In this document: positions 24,273 to 36,398 of the stretch, piece by piece
Layout of the letters: each line of letters begins with the position of its first letter
Position numbering within the stretch: position 1 is the first letter of the stretch
Source: Parascedosporium putredinis
Taxonomy: Eukaryota > Ascomycota > Sordariomycetes > Microascales > Microascaceae
Assembly (NCBI GenBank): GCA_949357655.1
Contig: CASHTG010000011.1
Span: forward strand, 248,001 to 312,000
Direction of reading: 5' to 3'
Length of the DNA: 64,000 bases
Translations under genes and position numbers: made by a program
The notes under the pieces: model-generated
Told to the model about the DNA's origin: nothing
The model's input: the letters and a program-made list of their open reading frames with translations, nothing else
Database searches by the model: none

Positions 24273-26139
24273 CTAACCCCTCTCTCCGTACTCTCCGCCG
24301 ATTAAGTCGCAGAGGCTTAGCCACAGCTCGTCGCGGTGGTGCCGACCCGCGAAACGGGTGGCGATGATCTCGCGCACGCCTCCCCAGCTACCCTGGAGCA
24401 GCCAGACATCGTCGAGAAATAGTTTTGTCGCTTTGCCATGTAAGTTGTTGAGGAGGCGCTCGAGCGGGCCGGGGTGCGTGCTCACGTTGGACAGGACTAG
24501 ACTCTGTATGCACGTGGACGAGATGGCGGATAAGATCGCATCCGCGTGGTATAGCTCGTACCGGCCTCTACTAGGACTGGAAGTGAGGCCGAAAGCATAC
24601 ATGGATAGTGTTACTGAAGATAGCGATGGTCCGGAAAGGACCGCGCCAAGGAATTCGTCCACCATACTCTTGTCCGAGGGTGGCAGGTGGTGGGCGCGGG
24701 TACTCTTGTTGCTCAGGTTCCCGCCTAAGGTCCCGTCCAAATTTACGGTCCTGAGGCTGGCGCAGGCCCTCTTAAGCTCATCCCACGCCGGCCGCTCCGA
24801 GGTTCCTGGGCGAAGCATGTCGAAATTGCCGTGACGGGGAATGTGGCGATGTCAAGACGGTCCAGGGGGATGCCGGCCTTGTCACAGGCGATGGGTATTT
24901 GGTGTAACAGCTTGGCCGGCAGTAATTCGCCAACAAAGTACGTTGGACTGCCTTCATCCCCACCCGAGGAGCGCCGAAGCCGTTCTATCGACTTCCAGCC
25001 GAGGCGTGTGACTGAAGCCTGGGATTTTCCCCTCTTCTCCAGACTGCGGGTTCCTAGAGACTGGGTTTCGTTATCCTCTACATCTTCATCCTCCTCATCT
25101 TCGGTATCAGGTTCATCCTTGAACCGAACAGATCTTGCTCGCGGCATCCTCGTCAACGCCTCCACCAGGGTGTTGGTAAAAGTCTTGTCCTCGACGAGCC
25201 GTCGCTGCTTTCGGTGCTCCCGTCGATACGCCCTGTAATCAGCAAGCGCGTGGCTGTATGGGCCAACCATGCGCTGCGTTCCTTGGGGGCTTTCGGGCTC
25301 CACCTCGTCATCGGAGTCGCTTTCGTAAACCCCTTTCTCCCCACGAGCAGGCAAGGCAGTGTATGTCTTCCCGCTACGGCCTGATATGACTTGTAGAAGA
25401 ACCCCCTCATGTTGGCCGCACGGTGCATGACTTGCCGAAGAACGTCCTTCTTGTCCGTCACAAGGTCTTCGGGAACGTAGCGCATGTCGACGACGACCTC
25501 GCGCACCCCAGACGCAAGGAGTGGCCTGTGAGATATTTGTCGCGCCCGGTGTAGGGACTGCTCGTCTAAAGCGACGTTCAGGATCGGGAAGAGGCGTGGC
25601 GCGGCCATCTGCTCAAAGATGTTGCACGTAAGCCTGCAACTGGCGACGAGGCGCACACGAGCGCGTTTGTCACTCTCGTTCCCGATGGCAAGGTCGAAGA
25701 TTAATTGGAGAATGTCAAGAGGCAGGTCGATAACGGAAAGCGACCGCAGCTTTCCGCGGGAGAGCTCGTTAACCCTGGCGCGCAACGCAGCTCGTTGCGC
25801 GTCAATCTTCTGGAGGATGGCGACGGTATCGACTGGCCTCTCCGCGTGAGGATGCGTTCTGGACTCCGGGTGCTCGGTAGGCCATGCTCCAGCGTGGTTG
25901 GGGCGTGGAGGAGTCTCGCAGTCGGTCTCATCTTGCCTGTTGCGGCGGTAATGGCTCCATGTGTCAAAGGCATCGTCCTCCACAGTCGCTCGCGTCTGTG
26001 CGGCGAGGTTCTCCTGGACGATGGACTCCCGTATCCGATCACTGAGATGCAATTCCCGATACAGACTGGCGAGATCGAGCGAGTCTACATCTACTTCGTC
26101 CCCAAGCGGTTGGGCAGATAGGTGTGATGGCTCAAGCAT
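24273..26139 (-). CDS. F-box protein (fungal LRR-like tail), two apparent frameshifts
   Basis: About 620 residues without visible introns. After a charged N-terminal region and a coiled coil (AILQKIDAQRAALRARVNEL), the F-box-like core reads SVIDLPLDILQLIFDLAI, followed by LVASCRLTCNIFEQMAAPRLF, a common fungal F-box opening. A variable C-terminal part follows with acidic patches (YESDSDDEVEPE; DTEDEEDEDVED), then leucine-rich strands such as SLRTVNLDGTL, SLSSVTLSMYAF and IQSLVLSNVSTH. F-box proteins recruit substrates to SCF ubiquitin ligases; the LRR-like tail is the presumed target binder. The frame changes at 25339-25342 (C4 on plus) and 24836-24839 (G4 on plus), each explained by one missing base. 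Where the first break joins is slightly uncertain because the sequence between the core and the acidic patch is poorly conserved. Confidence 0.75.
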
Positions 26140-26769
26140 TGTCCGATGGCCGGCTGAGGAGGGTCACGGTTGCGATAGGATATTTGCGAAGTGGTATACG
26201 GCATTGCTTCATTGAAGGGAGCGGGGATCCAAGCGGATTTATCAATTCACCAATCATGTTTTAGGCAGCGAGCGCACGTTCATTGATTTGAATATTCCTT
26301 CCAGCACAATAGAGCTATCCCATGCGCAATCCTTGTACTGAGCGCATCCAACCTAAGTAGGCCCTTTGCGAGCGGCCCTACATAGCTATTTGCGCTTACC
26401 AACGACATTCGTTTTGTAGTAGACGCGCAGTGATAGAATTAATCAGGGTGCGTGCGAATGATTTTACCATTACTTTGAAGGGCAAACACCAAAGTTCACT
26501 CCAAGAACGGGGCTAGTCTCGAAATTGATCTCTACTTCGTACAAGCTGTTAAGGATCCGTGGATGTACATAATCTGTTGGGAAGAAGGCGGAGAGAGAAC
26601 ATAATACGGAGGAGTGTAACTCCATAGCACATTCCGTCAGACGGCCCTTGAAGAGGTTGAAGTCTTGGCCCCGACCGCGGTATAATGTACAAAATTTTAC
26701 TTGATTACAAGAATTGGCGAGTTGAAGGGGAAAAAAAGGAAGGACATATGAGAAGCCAAAAGAAAGACT
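26140..26769. other. Intergenic between F-box gene and tRNA
   Basis: No coding signal was seen. It contains a CTACTTCGTAC sequence near 26533. Confidence 0.5.
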
Positions 26770-26841
26770 TGGACACACCCGGAATCGAACCGGGGACCGC
26801 CTCTATGCTAAAGAGGAATTATACCACTAAACCATGCGCCC
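26770..26841 (-). tRNA. tRNA-Ala (anticodon AGC)
   Basis: On the minus strand the acceptor arm is GGGCGCA paired with TGTGTCC (G-C, A-T and two G-T pairs) plus discriminator A. The anticodon arm is CCTCT-TTAGCAT-AGAGG with anticodon AGC, and the T arm is CCCGG-TTCGATT-CCGGG. The D arm contains TGGTTTAGTGG (A box) and the T arm GGTTCGATTCC (B box), the internal Pol III promoter. There is no intron, and CCA is not encoded, as expected for a eukaryotic nuclear tRNA. Confidence 0.93.
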
Positions 26842-27083
26842 ATTTGCTTGTGGAAGAAGAGAAGCTTCAGTGTCTCTATCTTGGGAGGACTCAGCGTGCA
26901 GTGGTATCACTTGGCTAAAACCATCGTTCCTAGTATCTCGCTGTATCGCGATTGTCATTGTACAATGGGCACGAAGCCGAATCAATTTCTTCCCCTGGCT
27001 GTTTGCCATTCACGGTTCACCTTTAAGGCGCCATGGACCACTGCATACATCGTCTTCCGGCAAGCTGATCTGATTTGACCAGC

Positions 27084-28397
27084 TTAGTGATGGTTGTGTT
27101 TGGCTCTCTTGGCCGGCTTGAATTCATTCTTGTAGATCTTGAAAAATTCCTCGGGCTCCGTTGGGTGGGCGCCCGTTACGTCGTGGAAGGCGTTGGTCGA
27201 GATGTAGTTCGTCTTGCCTTCTCGCACGAGCGTGTAATACTCGAGGAGATACTCTTGCTCCGATGCATCGCTTTCGGATTGTGCTTTGAGCACCTTTTTG
27301 GCTTCCGATCTGGGATAAGTGAGCGAGGAAGATGTGTTAGCAATAACGCCATGTGCGAGGCGAGAAAGGGCTGCAAGGGGAAACGAAATCAGGATACACA
27401 GAAGGGAAAGACTTACGGAGAAATCTCGTCATATTTTAAATCGATGCCGAGTGTCTGGCTGGCCGCCGTCGCCAGCTCGTCGCCATCGCAGAGCTTCGGA
27501 CCTATATATGCATAAAAGTGTCGTTAGAGTAAGATCCCTGCACACCAGCCCGGCAACTACATGTCCTGCGAGTCCATTACCTGTGAGAACCATCAATTGC
27601 CCGCGGTGTTTGTCGCTCAGACCTTGTTCGCCTTTGCCAGCGAGGACATGTGCAGCCACATTGGCAACATCCTACAGTCCCCCGGTCGGTTAGAAACACG
27701 CGACATCAGATTACTAGGACACATGGACTGGAAAGTGGCCTACTCCGAGAGCGATTGGCGCTAACTTGTGGTATTTTCCGATGGGCAACGGGAGAAGACC
27801 GTCCGTTTGCGCTTGCGGGCTGTACAAAAGAAGATTTTCCGCGTAGAAGCCAGCTCTGATGAGCCACGAATTCAATGTCAGCAGATCAATCCAACTTGTT
27901 TCGTGTTTCGAGTCTACATAGCAAGGCATACCGGATGATGCATGGGGAGTGCCCCACGGCCGTATCCATGTCGCCCTTGCTCTCCATGAACAAGCACTCG
28001 AGATCGATAAACTCCCTCAGCCGGGGCTGCTTTGCGGGGTCCGCATACTCGCATCCCGCCGCACTAATAAGTAGAGTGTTTTGCACGTCTGCCTCCTTAG
28101 CTGCAACGATGAGCTCCCTCGCGATGTCAAACTTGTCCTCGTGCGCCGGTGGCACGAGGCACAACGTGTCGCACTTGGACTCCTTCAATGTTTTGGCCAG
28201 GGCTCGCGGGTGACCGGGTACGTGGGGACGACGGTGGCGCCTAGGTGAGCGAGAGCCTTGGCCCTGGGCGACTCTGGATCTAGTGCCAGGGCCGTCACGG
28301 AGTCGACTTTGTCTGAGAATGGCTGGGTGAGGAGGAGCTCTGCGATGAGGTGGCCGGTTTGGCCATCGGCGGCGGTTACGCAAACGTTTCGAGGCAT
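27084..28397 (-). CDS. NmrA-like / NAD(P)-binding Rossmann protein
   Basis: It begins MPRNVCVTAADGQTGHLIAELL, a glycine-rich Rossmann turn of the NmrA/HSCARG and atypical SDR type (T-x-x-D-G-Q-T-G-H). Then come ALAKTLKESKCDTLCLVPP, FDIARELIVAAKEADVQNTLLISAAG, IIRAGFYAENLLLY, PLPIGKYHKL, DVANVAAHVLAGKG and the C-terminal SEAKKVLKAQSES..EFFKIYKNEFKPAKRA. Such proteins bind NAD(P) and act either as redox-sensing regulators (NmrA binds the GATA factor AreA) or as reductases; there is no clear catalytic Tyr-x-x-x-Lys, so a sensor or isoflavone-reductase-like role is possible. Four introns are inferred near 27934, 27770, 27570 and 27420-27310. One frame break lies in a G4 run (28224-28227, plus). 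The start chosen is the second Met of MHIIMPRN because it sits directly at the first beta-strand. It is divergent from the HET gene. Confidence 0.78.
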
Positions 28398-29494
28398 GAT
28401 GATGTGCAACAGAATTAACGTAGTAGGAATATGAGGCGGTCTCGAATCTGCAGGATAAAGATCGTCCGAGTCCGCATCGGCGAGGGATTGGCCCTAGTTA
28501 GTTATTTATTACTTTGCTAGCCGTATATGTGGAGGGTATGGTAGTGAAAAGAGGAAACCGAGTAAAGTCGCAGCCATGACGTTCAGTGAGCAGCGTTCGC
28601 TCGTCATTTCCCTCATCATTCTTCCATCTTAGTATGCTGACAGACGGGCTAGTGAGGCCGGTGAAGCATTGTGGCGCCCCATGAAAGGTGCAAGGTTGGG
28701 AAGACAAGGGCGTCTGCATCACCGGCGCTACATGTACGTCATGTTGCGCGATGAAGAGTCGTTTGAACAGCGCTCGGCCCTAAAATCCCTAGGATGCCGG
28801 AGGGAAGCACAAGGGTCTGAGCGGAGCATCAGGTAATAACCGACCTAGGGTTAATATAATGAAAAAGCAAAAGAAACTACTTCGTACATGTAAGCACTAA
28901 AGTCTCTTGCTTTTAAGTTGAGAAGTATGGATGGATACATGTATATCTAGTTTCAGAGAACACCTAGGCACATAGTGACATCAATTGATCCAATATCAAT
29001 TCGAAGAACTTGAATGCCTGGCAATAGTATCGGACAAATCGAGTCCCCATTATAGCTGTTCTTATCCTTCATCGAGGTCCAGTGTATGTTCACCTTCCGC
29101 TTTCATTGCCGCCGTTACTGCAATCTAAGAATCCTACCGTTTAATTCCCAGGTGAAGATATATGATGCGACTTGCGACAACAACCTTGGTTCATTCTCTG
29201 TTGTTCATCACTCCCCTTTCGGATGTCAGGACCCAGGTGTATCTCACATATATTTCGTAACTAAACACTCTGCTCAATATCTACAAACTACACTTTACTA
29301 AACCACTTTTGATTTACCCATCTGACAATCCATCGCATAATGCATGCTGACATAACCATTTAATCGCGATGTTCTGTGGGTGGGAAGCACGATGCATTGT
29401 ATGAGCGGGGGTTGGCTAGAGCTCTAGGCCACACGCATGGTTCTGAACTGCAACAGATAACCAGTCTAGCTCCGGCCATTACTTTTAATCGGCA
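28398..29494. other. Divergent intergenic region between the NmrA-like and HET genes
   Basis: 1.1 kb, AT-richer than the genes, with three TACATGTA palindromes within 215 bp (28729, 28885, 28936). It is probably a shared promoter region. No coding frame was seen. Confidence 0.5.
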
Positions 29495-31670
29495 ATGGAG
29501 GCCCCCTTTCTCTTTGCACATTGTGCGAAGGCATCGTGTTTGACGATATTACCGGAGATGCAGCCGCCAACGCGGACGACCGAGCAACCCAATGGTGCAT
29601 CCCTGACACCGCGCCAGGCCTCCCCGCTCTTCACGCATCCGCCTCGACTTGCAGCTTTTGCGCCTACATTCTTTTTGTGATTGAGGAGAAAATACCCAAC
29701 GTTCGAGCTACTCTGAGCAAGGCAAACCCGGGCACACCGATACGGATTACTCTCCCAAAGCCAGCATACGTGCTTCGATCTACCTTGATCGAGCTTCTCC
29801 CCGGTTGGGAGCACAGTAGTCGCCACGAGGAACCCGAGGGGTTGTGTCTACTATCGTTTAAGATAGAATGCGACGAACCTAGGTTGTCGCGACGGGCCGC
29901 TGGTTGGGTTTACGCTGGAACTAGTACGTGTATATTGCCCGCGCTCGCTCCGAGAGCCTGAATAAGTTTCTCAATAAAGCTAGTAGAGTCCGTCACCGAG
30001 CATCTTGGCATCGCCAATCGTTTCCCAGCTGCACGGGTTCTTGATGCACAATGCCTAGACTTCATCACTCAGTGTCTTGAGGATTGCCGCGAAAACCACC
30101 CTGAGTGCCTGGTCGCAGCCAATGGCACCATGCCAACCCGCTTGATTGACATTGGGCACGGTGAGGCAGACACACCACGTCTCATCGAGAGCTCTTTGAT
30201 ACAATCGAGCCCTTATTTCGCATTGAGCTATTGCTGGGGCCCGCCATCACAGACCAAGCCGCAAGTCACGACAACTACTGGCACTCTCGCGTCGCGTCGT
30301 GCCGGCATCCCGCTATCCGAGATGCCGGGGCCATACAAGATTTTGTGATTCTTAGTCGCCGTCTAGGCGTCAGATATGTTTGGATTGATGCGCTCTGCAT
30401 TATCCAAGACGATGGCGATGACTGGGCTCGCGAGGCTTCCTTGATGTTCTCGGTATACCGTAACGCGGACTTGACGATTGTCGCAGCCGCTGGCGAGTCT
30501 TGCCACTCCGGGTTTATTGATCGTCAGGCCAAGGGCCAATACGCCGTGATACCATTTCATTCGAGGAAATCCCGCGAAATCTCCGGTTCTTATATCCTGC
30601 ATTCCCTTCAGGAACGTCGTTCCTGGGACGCGGATAACCCAGGCCATATGCATGGCACATCATGGGCCACGCGTGCTTGGACATTCCAAGAGGATATACT
30701 GTCCACGCGAGTCGCCTACTTCAACGCCGACACTTCATTTTTCCGATGTCAACGGGTTCGTCGCGCTGAAAATAATGTCATGACGCACAAACCTCTAGTT
30801 CGCTGGCACCAGAAGCTCGCACCGCCAAGCTCAAGAGCACAAACCGAGGAGGAAAGGGAAAAATTGAGAAACGACTTATACGAGAGATGGACACAACTCC
30901 TGTTCGAGTATAGCCAGCGTAAACTCACAAAAGCGGAAGATAAATTTCCAGCTCTTTCCGGTTTGGCGCAGAGTTTTGCCCAGGCTCTCGATGACGAGTA
31001 CGTGGCTGGCTTGTGGCGCAGGGACTTGCTCAACGGCATGATGTGGTACATTGCCTCCGATTACAATGACCCGGGAGTATGGAGGGCTCCTAGTTGGAGT
31101 TGGGCGGCGCTAGATGGGTTCGTGGGGGCCAGCCCTCACATGCGGCCCTCTATACCTCGTGCGAGAGTCGAACACGTTCATATCAAACATAAAGGCAAAG
31201 ATACCAAGGGCATGTTGACTGAGGCGTGGATGGTCATCAGAGGGCACCTGCGACCAGTTTCCTTGCGACCAGCGGCAAATCGCCCCTCCATGACGACAGC
31301 TTATGCGGACATCTTTGATAGGGATGCTGATACGGTCCTCGCTTTTGGCACGGCGGATCACATCAGCCCTTCAGGACTTACGATGTATGGTACGAGAAAA
31401 GAGGCGGACACGGAACAATTCGAAACCCTGGCCAAAGTTTGGGCTTTGCTGTTATGCTTGATACCTACTTTTGATTTTGCAGAGGACGACGTCACTATCA
31501 TTCAATCCAAGCCTATCTACCCGTCGGGCATTTTGGTAACCCCAACCGGAGAAGATGATGCTGGGAGCGGCATGCCAGTGTACCGAAGGGTCGGGTGGTT
31601 TAACACGGATGAGAAAAATGACTTGCAATTATGGGAGAAGTCGGATGAAACCACGGTCAAACTAGTCTGA
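29495..31670 (+). CDS. HET-domain (heterokaryon incompatibility) protein
   Basis: About 700 residues. The N-terminus reads LCTLCEGIVFDDITGDAA (a Cys-x-x-Cys start common in HET proteins) and TCSFCAYILF, followed by an intron at about 29921-29986. The HET domain is clear: SSPYFALSYCWG, AIQDFVILSRRLGVRYVWID, ALCIIQDDGDDWAREASLMF, YRNADLTIVAAAGE, and ATRAWTFQEDILSTRVAYF. The C-terminal half contains SDYNDPGVWRAPSWSWAALDG, the usual W-R-A-P-S-W-S-W motif. These cytosolic proteins mediate vegetative incompatibility, with cell death on contact with a non-self partner. Two homopolymer frame breaks are inferred, at 29502-29506 (C5) and 30327-30330 (G4). The second falls inside the HET domain, between LSEMPG and AIQDF, where conserved sequence continues without loss. 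That argues for a sequencing error rather than decay. Confidence 0.88.
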
Positions 31671-32735
31671 GGTTTGGGGGCGCGATCATGAGGGTATCAT
31701 ATAAGTATGGCCAAACCATTGAACAAACATATTCCGCAGCCCGCTTTGTCCGTATCAAGTCCACGATCTTGTCTACCTCAAGATATGTCGGGCCCAGCTT
31801 CGATACGGGGCGGGTGGCATGGAACGTGCAGGGATTAGAGACTCATTGGGCCACCCAACACGGCCCGCGGTCCAATGTTCTTAGTTGCCAAGCCCTGGCC
31901 GGGAGTTGTATGGTAGCCTGGTGTGAAGAAAGTGCTGGCGTGTTCCCAATGAGGATGAAGGTAGCACAGATTACATGTAATGCACCAGATGTGCCACTGG
32001 CGAAAGAAATGGCGAAGAATGCATCCATAGATCCATGTATCTTCAAGTACCTGCTCAGCCTGACCCGACTGTCACAACTAGACCTATCGCATCATTTCGC
32101 ATGAAAATCAATAAAAGTGTTAGCACCAACTGCGTGCGACTGAGGACCCTTGCCGTGACACCATAAACTAGCACCCGAATCCCGATGTTGCTCACGCGTC
32201 TAGGCATTCGGTCGGATGAGACACTAATTCCTGCTCATTACCGGGGTTGTTGCGAAAGAGCTAGAATTACAAAATCGGGCAACGAGTGTGGATAGCCCCG
32301 GGGATTTTGGGGATGGGAGGGTGTCGACGGCCTGCCGGCTCCCGAGCAGCACCTGTCTGGAAAAAGTTACACGTCGGCAGTAACAGATGAAAGTGTAAAT
32401 AATGCGAATGCACCACAATAGGATAGTTCCGTCAGCGTGGCAGATTTCCACCAACTTCACTCGCTACATGTACTTATTTCCCACCCACCCCAATCCTATC
32501 GGAGTACCTCGGGAGGGCCAGGCTGCACCAAATACATCTATGCATGTACCTGTAAGGAGGCTTCTCGGCCAGTTGGGCTGTCGGGTGGCCGCCCTCACAT
32601 TACCCACCCATGCTGGAGGCCCAAACCGGCATTGATATAAGAAAGTTGACGCCCAGGCGCTTGTGGGTACTCGTTGTTCCCAAGGCTAACCCTTCGCTCG
32701 TTTTCTCCCGTGAGGGCGAGTCGCAGCACGCCGGT
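31671..32735. other. Intergenic
   Basis: Contains TACATGTA at 31972 and 32465. A 138-codon plus frame (31688-32104) shows no motif and overlaps a palindrome cluster; I do not call it. Confidence 0.45.
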
Positions 32736-33507
32736 ATGAGATCATCGTCCGCCACCTTGGGGCTACTCACCTGCATCGCCGTGGCTCATGGAGCACCACG
32801 GATCCGATCGGAGCAAGCGTTGATTGAAGTGCGTCAGGCCGTCTGCCGCTTCGACGGTAGGGTCATCCTTGGATCGGGAAGCTTCGCAGATGGGATCAGG
32901 AGAGGGAGCTGACGCAGGTGTCTCCTAGAGTTTGGCACCCCTTACTATTGCCCTCCCGACAAAATATGCTGCAGAGGTCAGTACGACTCAGGATGTATTC
33001 CGAGTGACAGCGTGTGCTGCGCCTGGGGCTCGATCGTTGGGTTCTGCGCCCCGGGGACAGTTGTGGCGTGAACTCGAGCAATATGCCGGCCTGCTATACC
33101 GGGGTTTCCAGCCGATCATACCAATCTACACCTTCACCCATCCTAACAACATGGAGACCCGTGCCTACTACAGACACTACACCTTCACCCATCCTAACAA
33201 CAAGGAGACCCTTGCCTACTACAGACAGCTTCAACACAGGAACATGGGGACCCGCGCCCACTCCAGATGACCCGGACTCAGAGGATTGTTTGTGCAACAG
33301 GAATGATTCATCCTCTGAATCTGAAGGTAGCGTGCCTTATGCCCATACCTGCCGCGCGGTGCATCTTTTTAACAACAATTTATGGCAGATTCTTGGTCTC
33401 CAGGGCTCTCACCTGGGGCCGTTATTGGAATTGCAATCGCGGCTGCAGTCTCTGTCATTGTTGCCATTGTCACGATTGTGCTAAGGGTCAAGAGACATGA
33501 TAAATAG
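32736..33507 (+). CDS. Secreted/membrane Cys-rich protein with Ser/Thr-Pro stalk and one TM helix (Mid2-like layout)
   Basis: Signal peptide MRSSSATLGLLTCIAVAHGA. After an intron (about 32857-32929) comes a cysteine-rich module, YYCPPDKICC..YDSGCIPSDSVCCAWG..GFCAPG, then NSSNMPACYTG. A Thr/Pro stalk follows with two copies of a 17-residue unit (TPSPILTTWRPVPTTDT-like). After a second intron (about 33324-33387) a single hydrophobic helix follows, AVIGIAIAAAVSVIVAIV, and then a short basic tail VLRVKRHDK. This is the layout of fungal cell-wall sensors (Mid2/Wsc-like) and of many Cys-rich surface proteins: outside head, glycosylated stalk, membrane anchor, short cytosolic tail. The head is not a recognised WSC domain. 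One frame break sits in a G4 run (33053-33056), just before the stalk. The gene is too broken up for simple ORF finding, but each piece fits the next in phase. Confidence 0.68.
33127..33228 (+). repeat. Two 51 bp tandem repeats coding for the stalk
   Basis: Units 33127-33177 and 33178-33228 are nearly identical (51 bp, 17 codons, so they keep frame). A diverged third part follows to about 33270. Expansion or contraction would change stalk length without breaking the protein. Confidence 0.9.
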
Positions 33508-34517
33508 GATTTGCAAGCAAGCATATAATTCGGGATATTACACCGGCGACGACCTCGAGTCCGAATGGCCAGCTACTCATATGTAGTCTTGGTACAGCCA
33601 TTGGCGTGCGCTCACTAATTCATATTCTATTGTGCCCTTGTAGTCCACAAAGATGGAAAGAAAGGATGCCGTGGCAATTTCTTAGCCTGTCCCCTCATGC
33701 GGGGGCAATGGAGTTTACATCACAACTCGCGAGCAGCCTAGTCTATAGTACGAGACCTGTCCCAAATTGTGAATAGATGCAGTAAACGTGGCTGATATTG
33801 CTATTCATGAGGCAGCAAAACGCGTCTCCATGACGCTCTCCGTTTTGTCAGTGCGCCAGCAAACGACGTGTATGGCCTCCCTTCCGGCCAAGGTATGTAC
33901 CTAAGATTAGATTTGTCCCGTACTAAATACGTTCAAGTATTCCAGTTTAAATTCTTTCTAAGTTCGAGAAGCCGTCGCTGGGGCTGGGCAGTCGTCCGAA
34001 TTCCCACGTCATGGCAATCGCGATGTCGGTGAGGAACCCGGACAGTAAGAACAGCAGGCCTCAGGCGCGCAAGTTCTGGGAGCGGGCCACGCGAGACGCC
34101 TCGCCAAATGCAAGGTTGGATGTGAATATAAGCTTTTGTTGCATATAAGCGTATTTGCGACCCGGAAGTGGCTCTCGCGACCGAGCTGTACGAGCGATAC
34201 GGAGTAGGCGCCGTGCAATGACGTGGGCGGTGGGCGGTGTTCTGTCCGAAAAGGGCTAGATCGGCGATCAGTCAAACCGTATCTCGACTGCGTTCAGCCC
34301 GTCTTAGGTCGCGAACGGCGATAATTCGTTGAACAGCTACGCCTGCTTACATCGGCGGTCGTTGATTGACCCGAACGCAAGCTAGGTCACCAGCTGTTGA
34401 GAAATCTATCGTATGGACAAGAAATCTATTTAAGACGCTTGTGTTGCCTACGTTGAGGTTAAAATCGAAGAGCCAAGTCAGATTCGATATTGCTCTAGGC
34501 CAGCAAATAAACTCTAC
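33508..34517. other. Intergenic 1 kb
   Basis: No supported coding frame or RNA. It is the promoter region of the carboxylesterase. Confidence 0.5.
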
Positions 34518-36398
34518 ATGATGCCTCAGATTCTGCAAAATACCTTTCTCCTGTGCCTAGGCACACTCGGTTTTCTCAAAGCAAGCTATGCCAGTCCAAC
34601 AAAGCCAGCTGGGTTAATCGACCTCGGATATGCCAAGCATATTCCAACTTACGTCAACACAACCGAGTCCGGCCGTAATATCTCCGTCTATAAGAACATA
34701 CGCTTTGCTAACTCGCCGACGGGCGACCTCCGCTTCCGTCTTCCGGATACCAACATCACCGACATCGAAGGGGTACAAGACGGCAACTTCCCGCCTGCAA
34801 CCTTCGACTGCATCTCATCTGCCCCCAAAGAAGCCCCGTTCCCACCGCTCAACGGGACTACTTGGGGCCAGGAGGACTGCTTATTTCTTGACGTATATGT
34901 TCCTGACAACGTGAAGCCTGGTGATAGTGTACCAGTGCTGCATTTCTTTGTCGGCTCTGGGTTTGCCTTTGGGAGCAAGGATATCTTTGTTTTACCGAAT
35001 GGCCTGTTTGACGTGACTGACGACGAGAACAAGTTCATCTTTGTGGCCAATAACTACCGGTATGCCCATAAAGCCACTTTGTCACTTCATTCTCACCGTA
35101 TCCTTTGTTTCCCCTCTGTTTTTCGGTTACTAACAGGACCCGAGACTCGGCATACCTGGTTGGTCTTACCTGCCGGGAGAAGACATGGTCGCCAATGCTG
35201 GGATGCACGATTGTCTCGCCGCAGCAGAATGGACATCAAAGTATATTTCTCGATTCGGCGGTGATCCTGATCGAATTACGGCCATGGGCCACAGTGCCGG
35301 TGCGGGTATCATTGGTCTTTCCACGGTACTGAACGGTGGAAAAGGGACGCCTCCTCCGTATAAGCAGGTATGAAATGACTACATGTAAACTCAGACATCG
35401 AGGTGGCTAATTTGCCTTTGTTTTCAGGCTGTGGTCGCATCACCGGCAATCCCTCCACGACGGAATGTCCTCGATAGACAGAAGAAACTCTTTCAAACCA
35501 TTGTTTCTCAAGCGAACTGCACATCCCTCGAGTGTCTCCGGTCCGTGCCCGAGGACACCATCGCCTCTATAAATAACCACTTCATCAATCAAGTCAAGTC
35601 GGATGCCGGCGGTGGTCTCTTTGGCCCGAGTCCCGGATTCGGCCCTACTGTGGACTTCGAGTACATCCCCGACATGCCCCAGATTCTGTTCGAGCAGGGA
35701 AAGTACCACAAGACGTTTACGTCGTTGATAGTCGGGAACACCGCGAATGAGGTAAGACAAGCTTTCAAAATCCTCCCTCTCCAAGGATTACGAGTTAATA
35801 TATTGTTTAAACAGGGGATGGGTATTAGCAGCGACCTGGACGACATCGATGGAGGATTCAGGACCCTAGTTCGGCAGATATTCACGACGGCTAGCAACGA
35901 AACCATTGAGTACATTCAGTCGCACTATGATTACGCCGAAAACCCCGCCAAGTTGGCCTGGGACTGGACAACGGATGTAATCTTCGGCTGTAACGCCGCC
36001 AATATCGCCTCGGCGTTTAAAGACGTTGCGAGCCGGTACCTGTTCTCGGCCCCGCCAGCGACGCATGGCCAGGATATGCTTTGTACGTGATGGACTCCCA
36101 ATTTTGAGGTTGTCGTCCTTTTTCTTTTATGCTACAATAGCTAATCAACGCTGCAGATTTCTTCTATATCGACCAGAATAACACTCCAGTGGAGAAACCC
36201 GGAGATGCCAAGGCATATCAGAAGAATCTGTTGGAGTTTGTCTACGGCCGCGAGATTGACTGGCCTGTTCTTGGGGATAGCAAACAAATCACCAATATGA
36301 CGGGCGATGGATATGGGACCGTTGCCCTCCCGGAGGACCTGGAGGCGCGATGCAAGATGGTCAATGAGATTTCGCAGGATCCTGAGAACGGTGTGTGA
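34518..36398 (+). CDS. Secreted type-B carboxylesterase/lipase
   Basis: About 530 residues. The signal peptide is MMPQILQNTFLLCLGTLGFLKASYA. The type-B signature EDCLFLDVYVP is present, followed by VLHFFVGSGFAFGSKDI (oxyanion loop). After an intron (about 35059-35146) come LGIPGWSYLPGEDMVANAG, ISRFGGDPDRITAMGHSAGAG (nucleophile Ser in G-H-S-A-G), then NTANE, in which Glu is the likely acidic triad member and is followed by an intron with a GTAAGA donor (about 35752-35813), and ATHGQDML, whose His probably completes the triad. Further introns are at about 35369-35428 and 36084-36156. The DVTDDENKFIFVANNYR block and the YDYAENPAKLAWDWTTDVIF block are as in fungal secreted members. It hydrolyses esters of lipids or plant/insect compounds; specificity cannot be read. 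This is one of the few long genes without any frame break. Confidence 0.87.

Noticed and set aside
26770..26841. Reading this RNA as part of a protein frame
   Set aside because: Perfect cloverleaf with A and B boxes; the overlapping frame is incidental.
31688..32104. 138-codon plus frame after the HET gene
   Set aside because: No motif or signal peptide, and the octamer palindrome lies inside it; it looks like chance.
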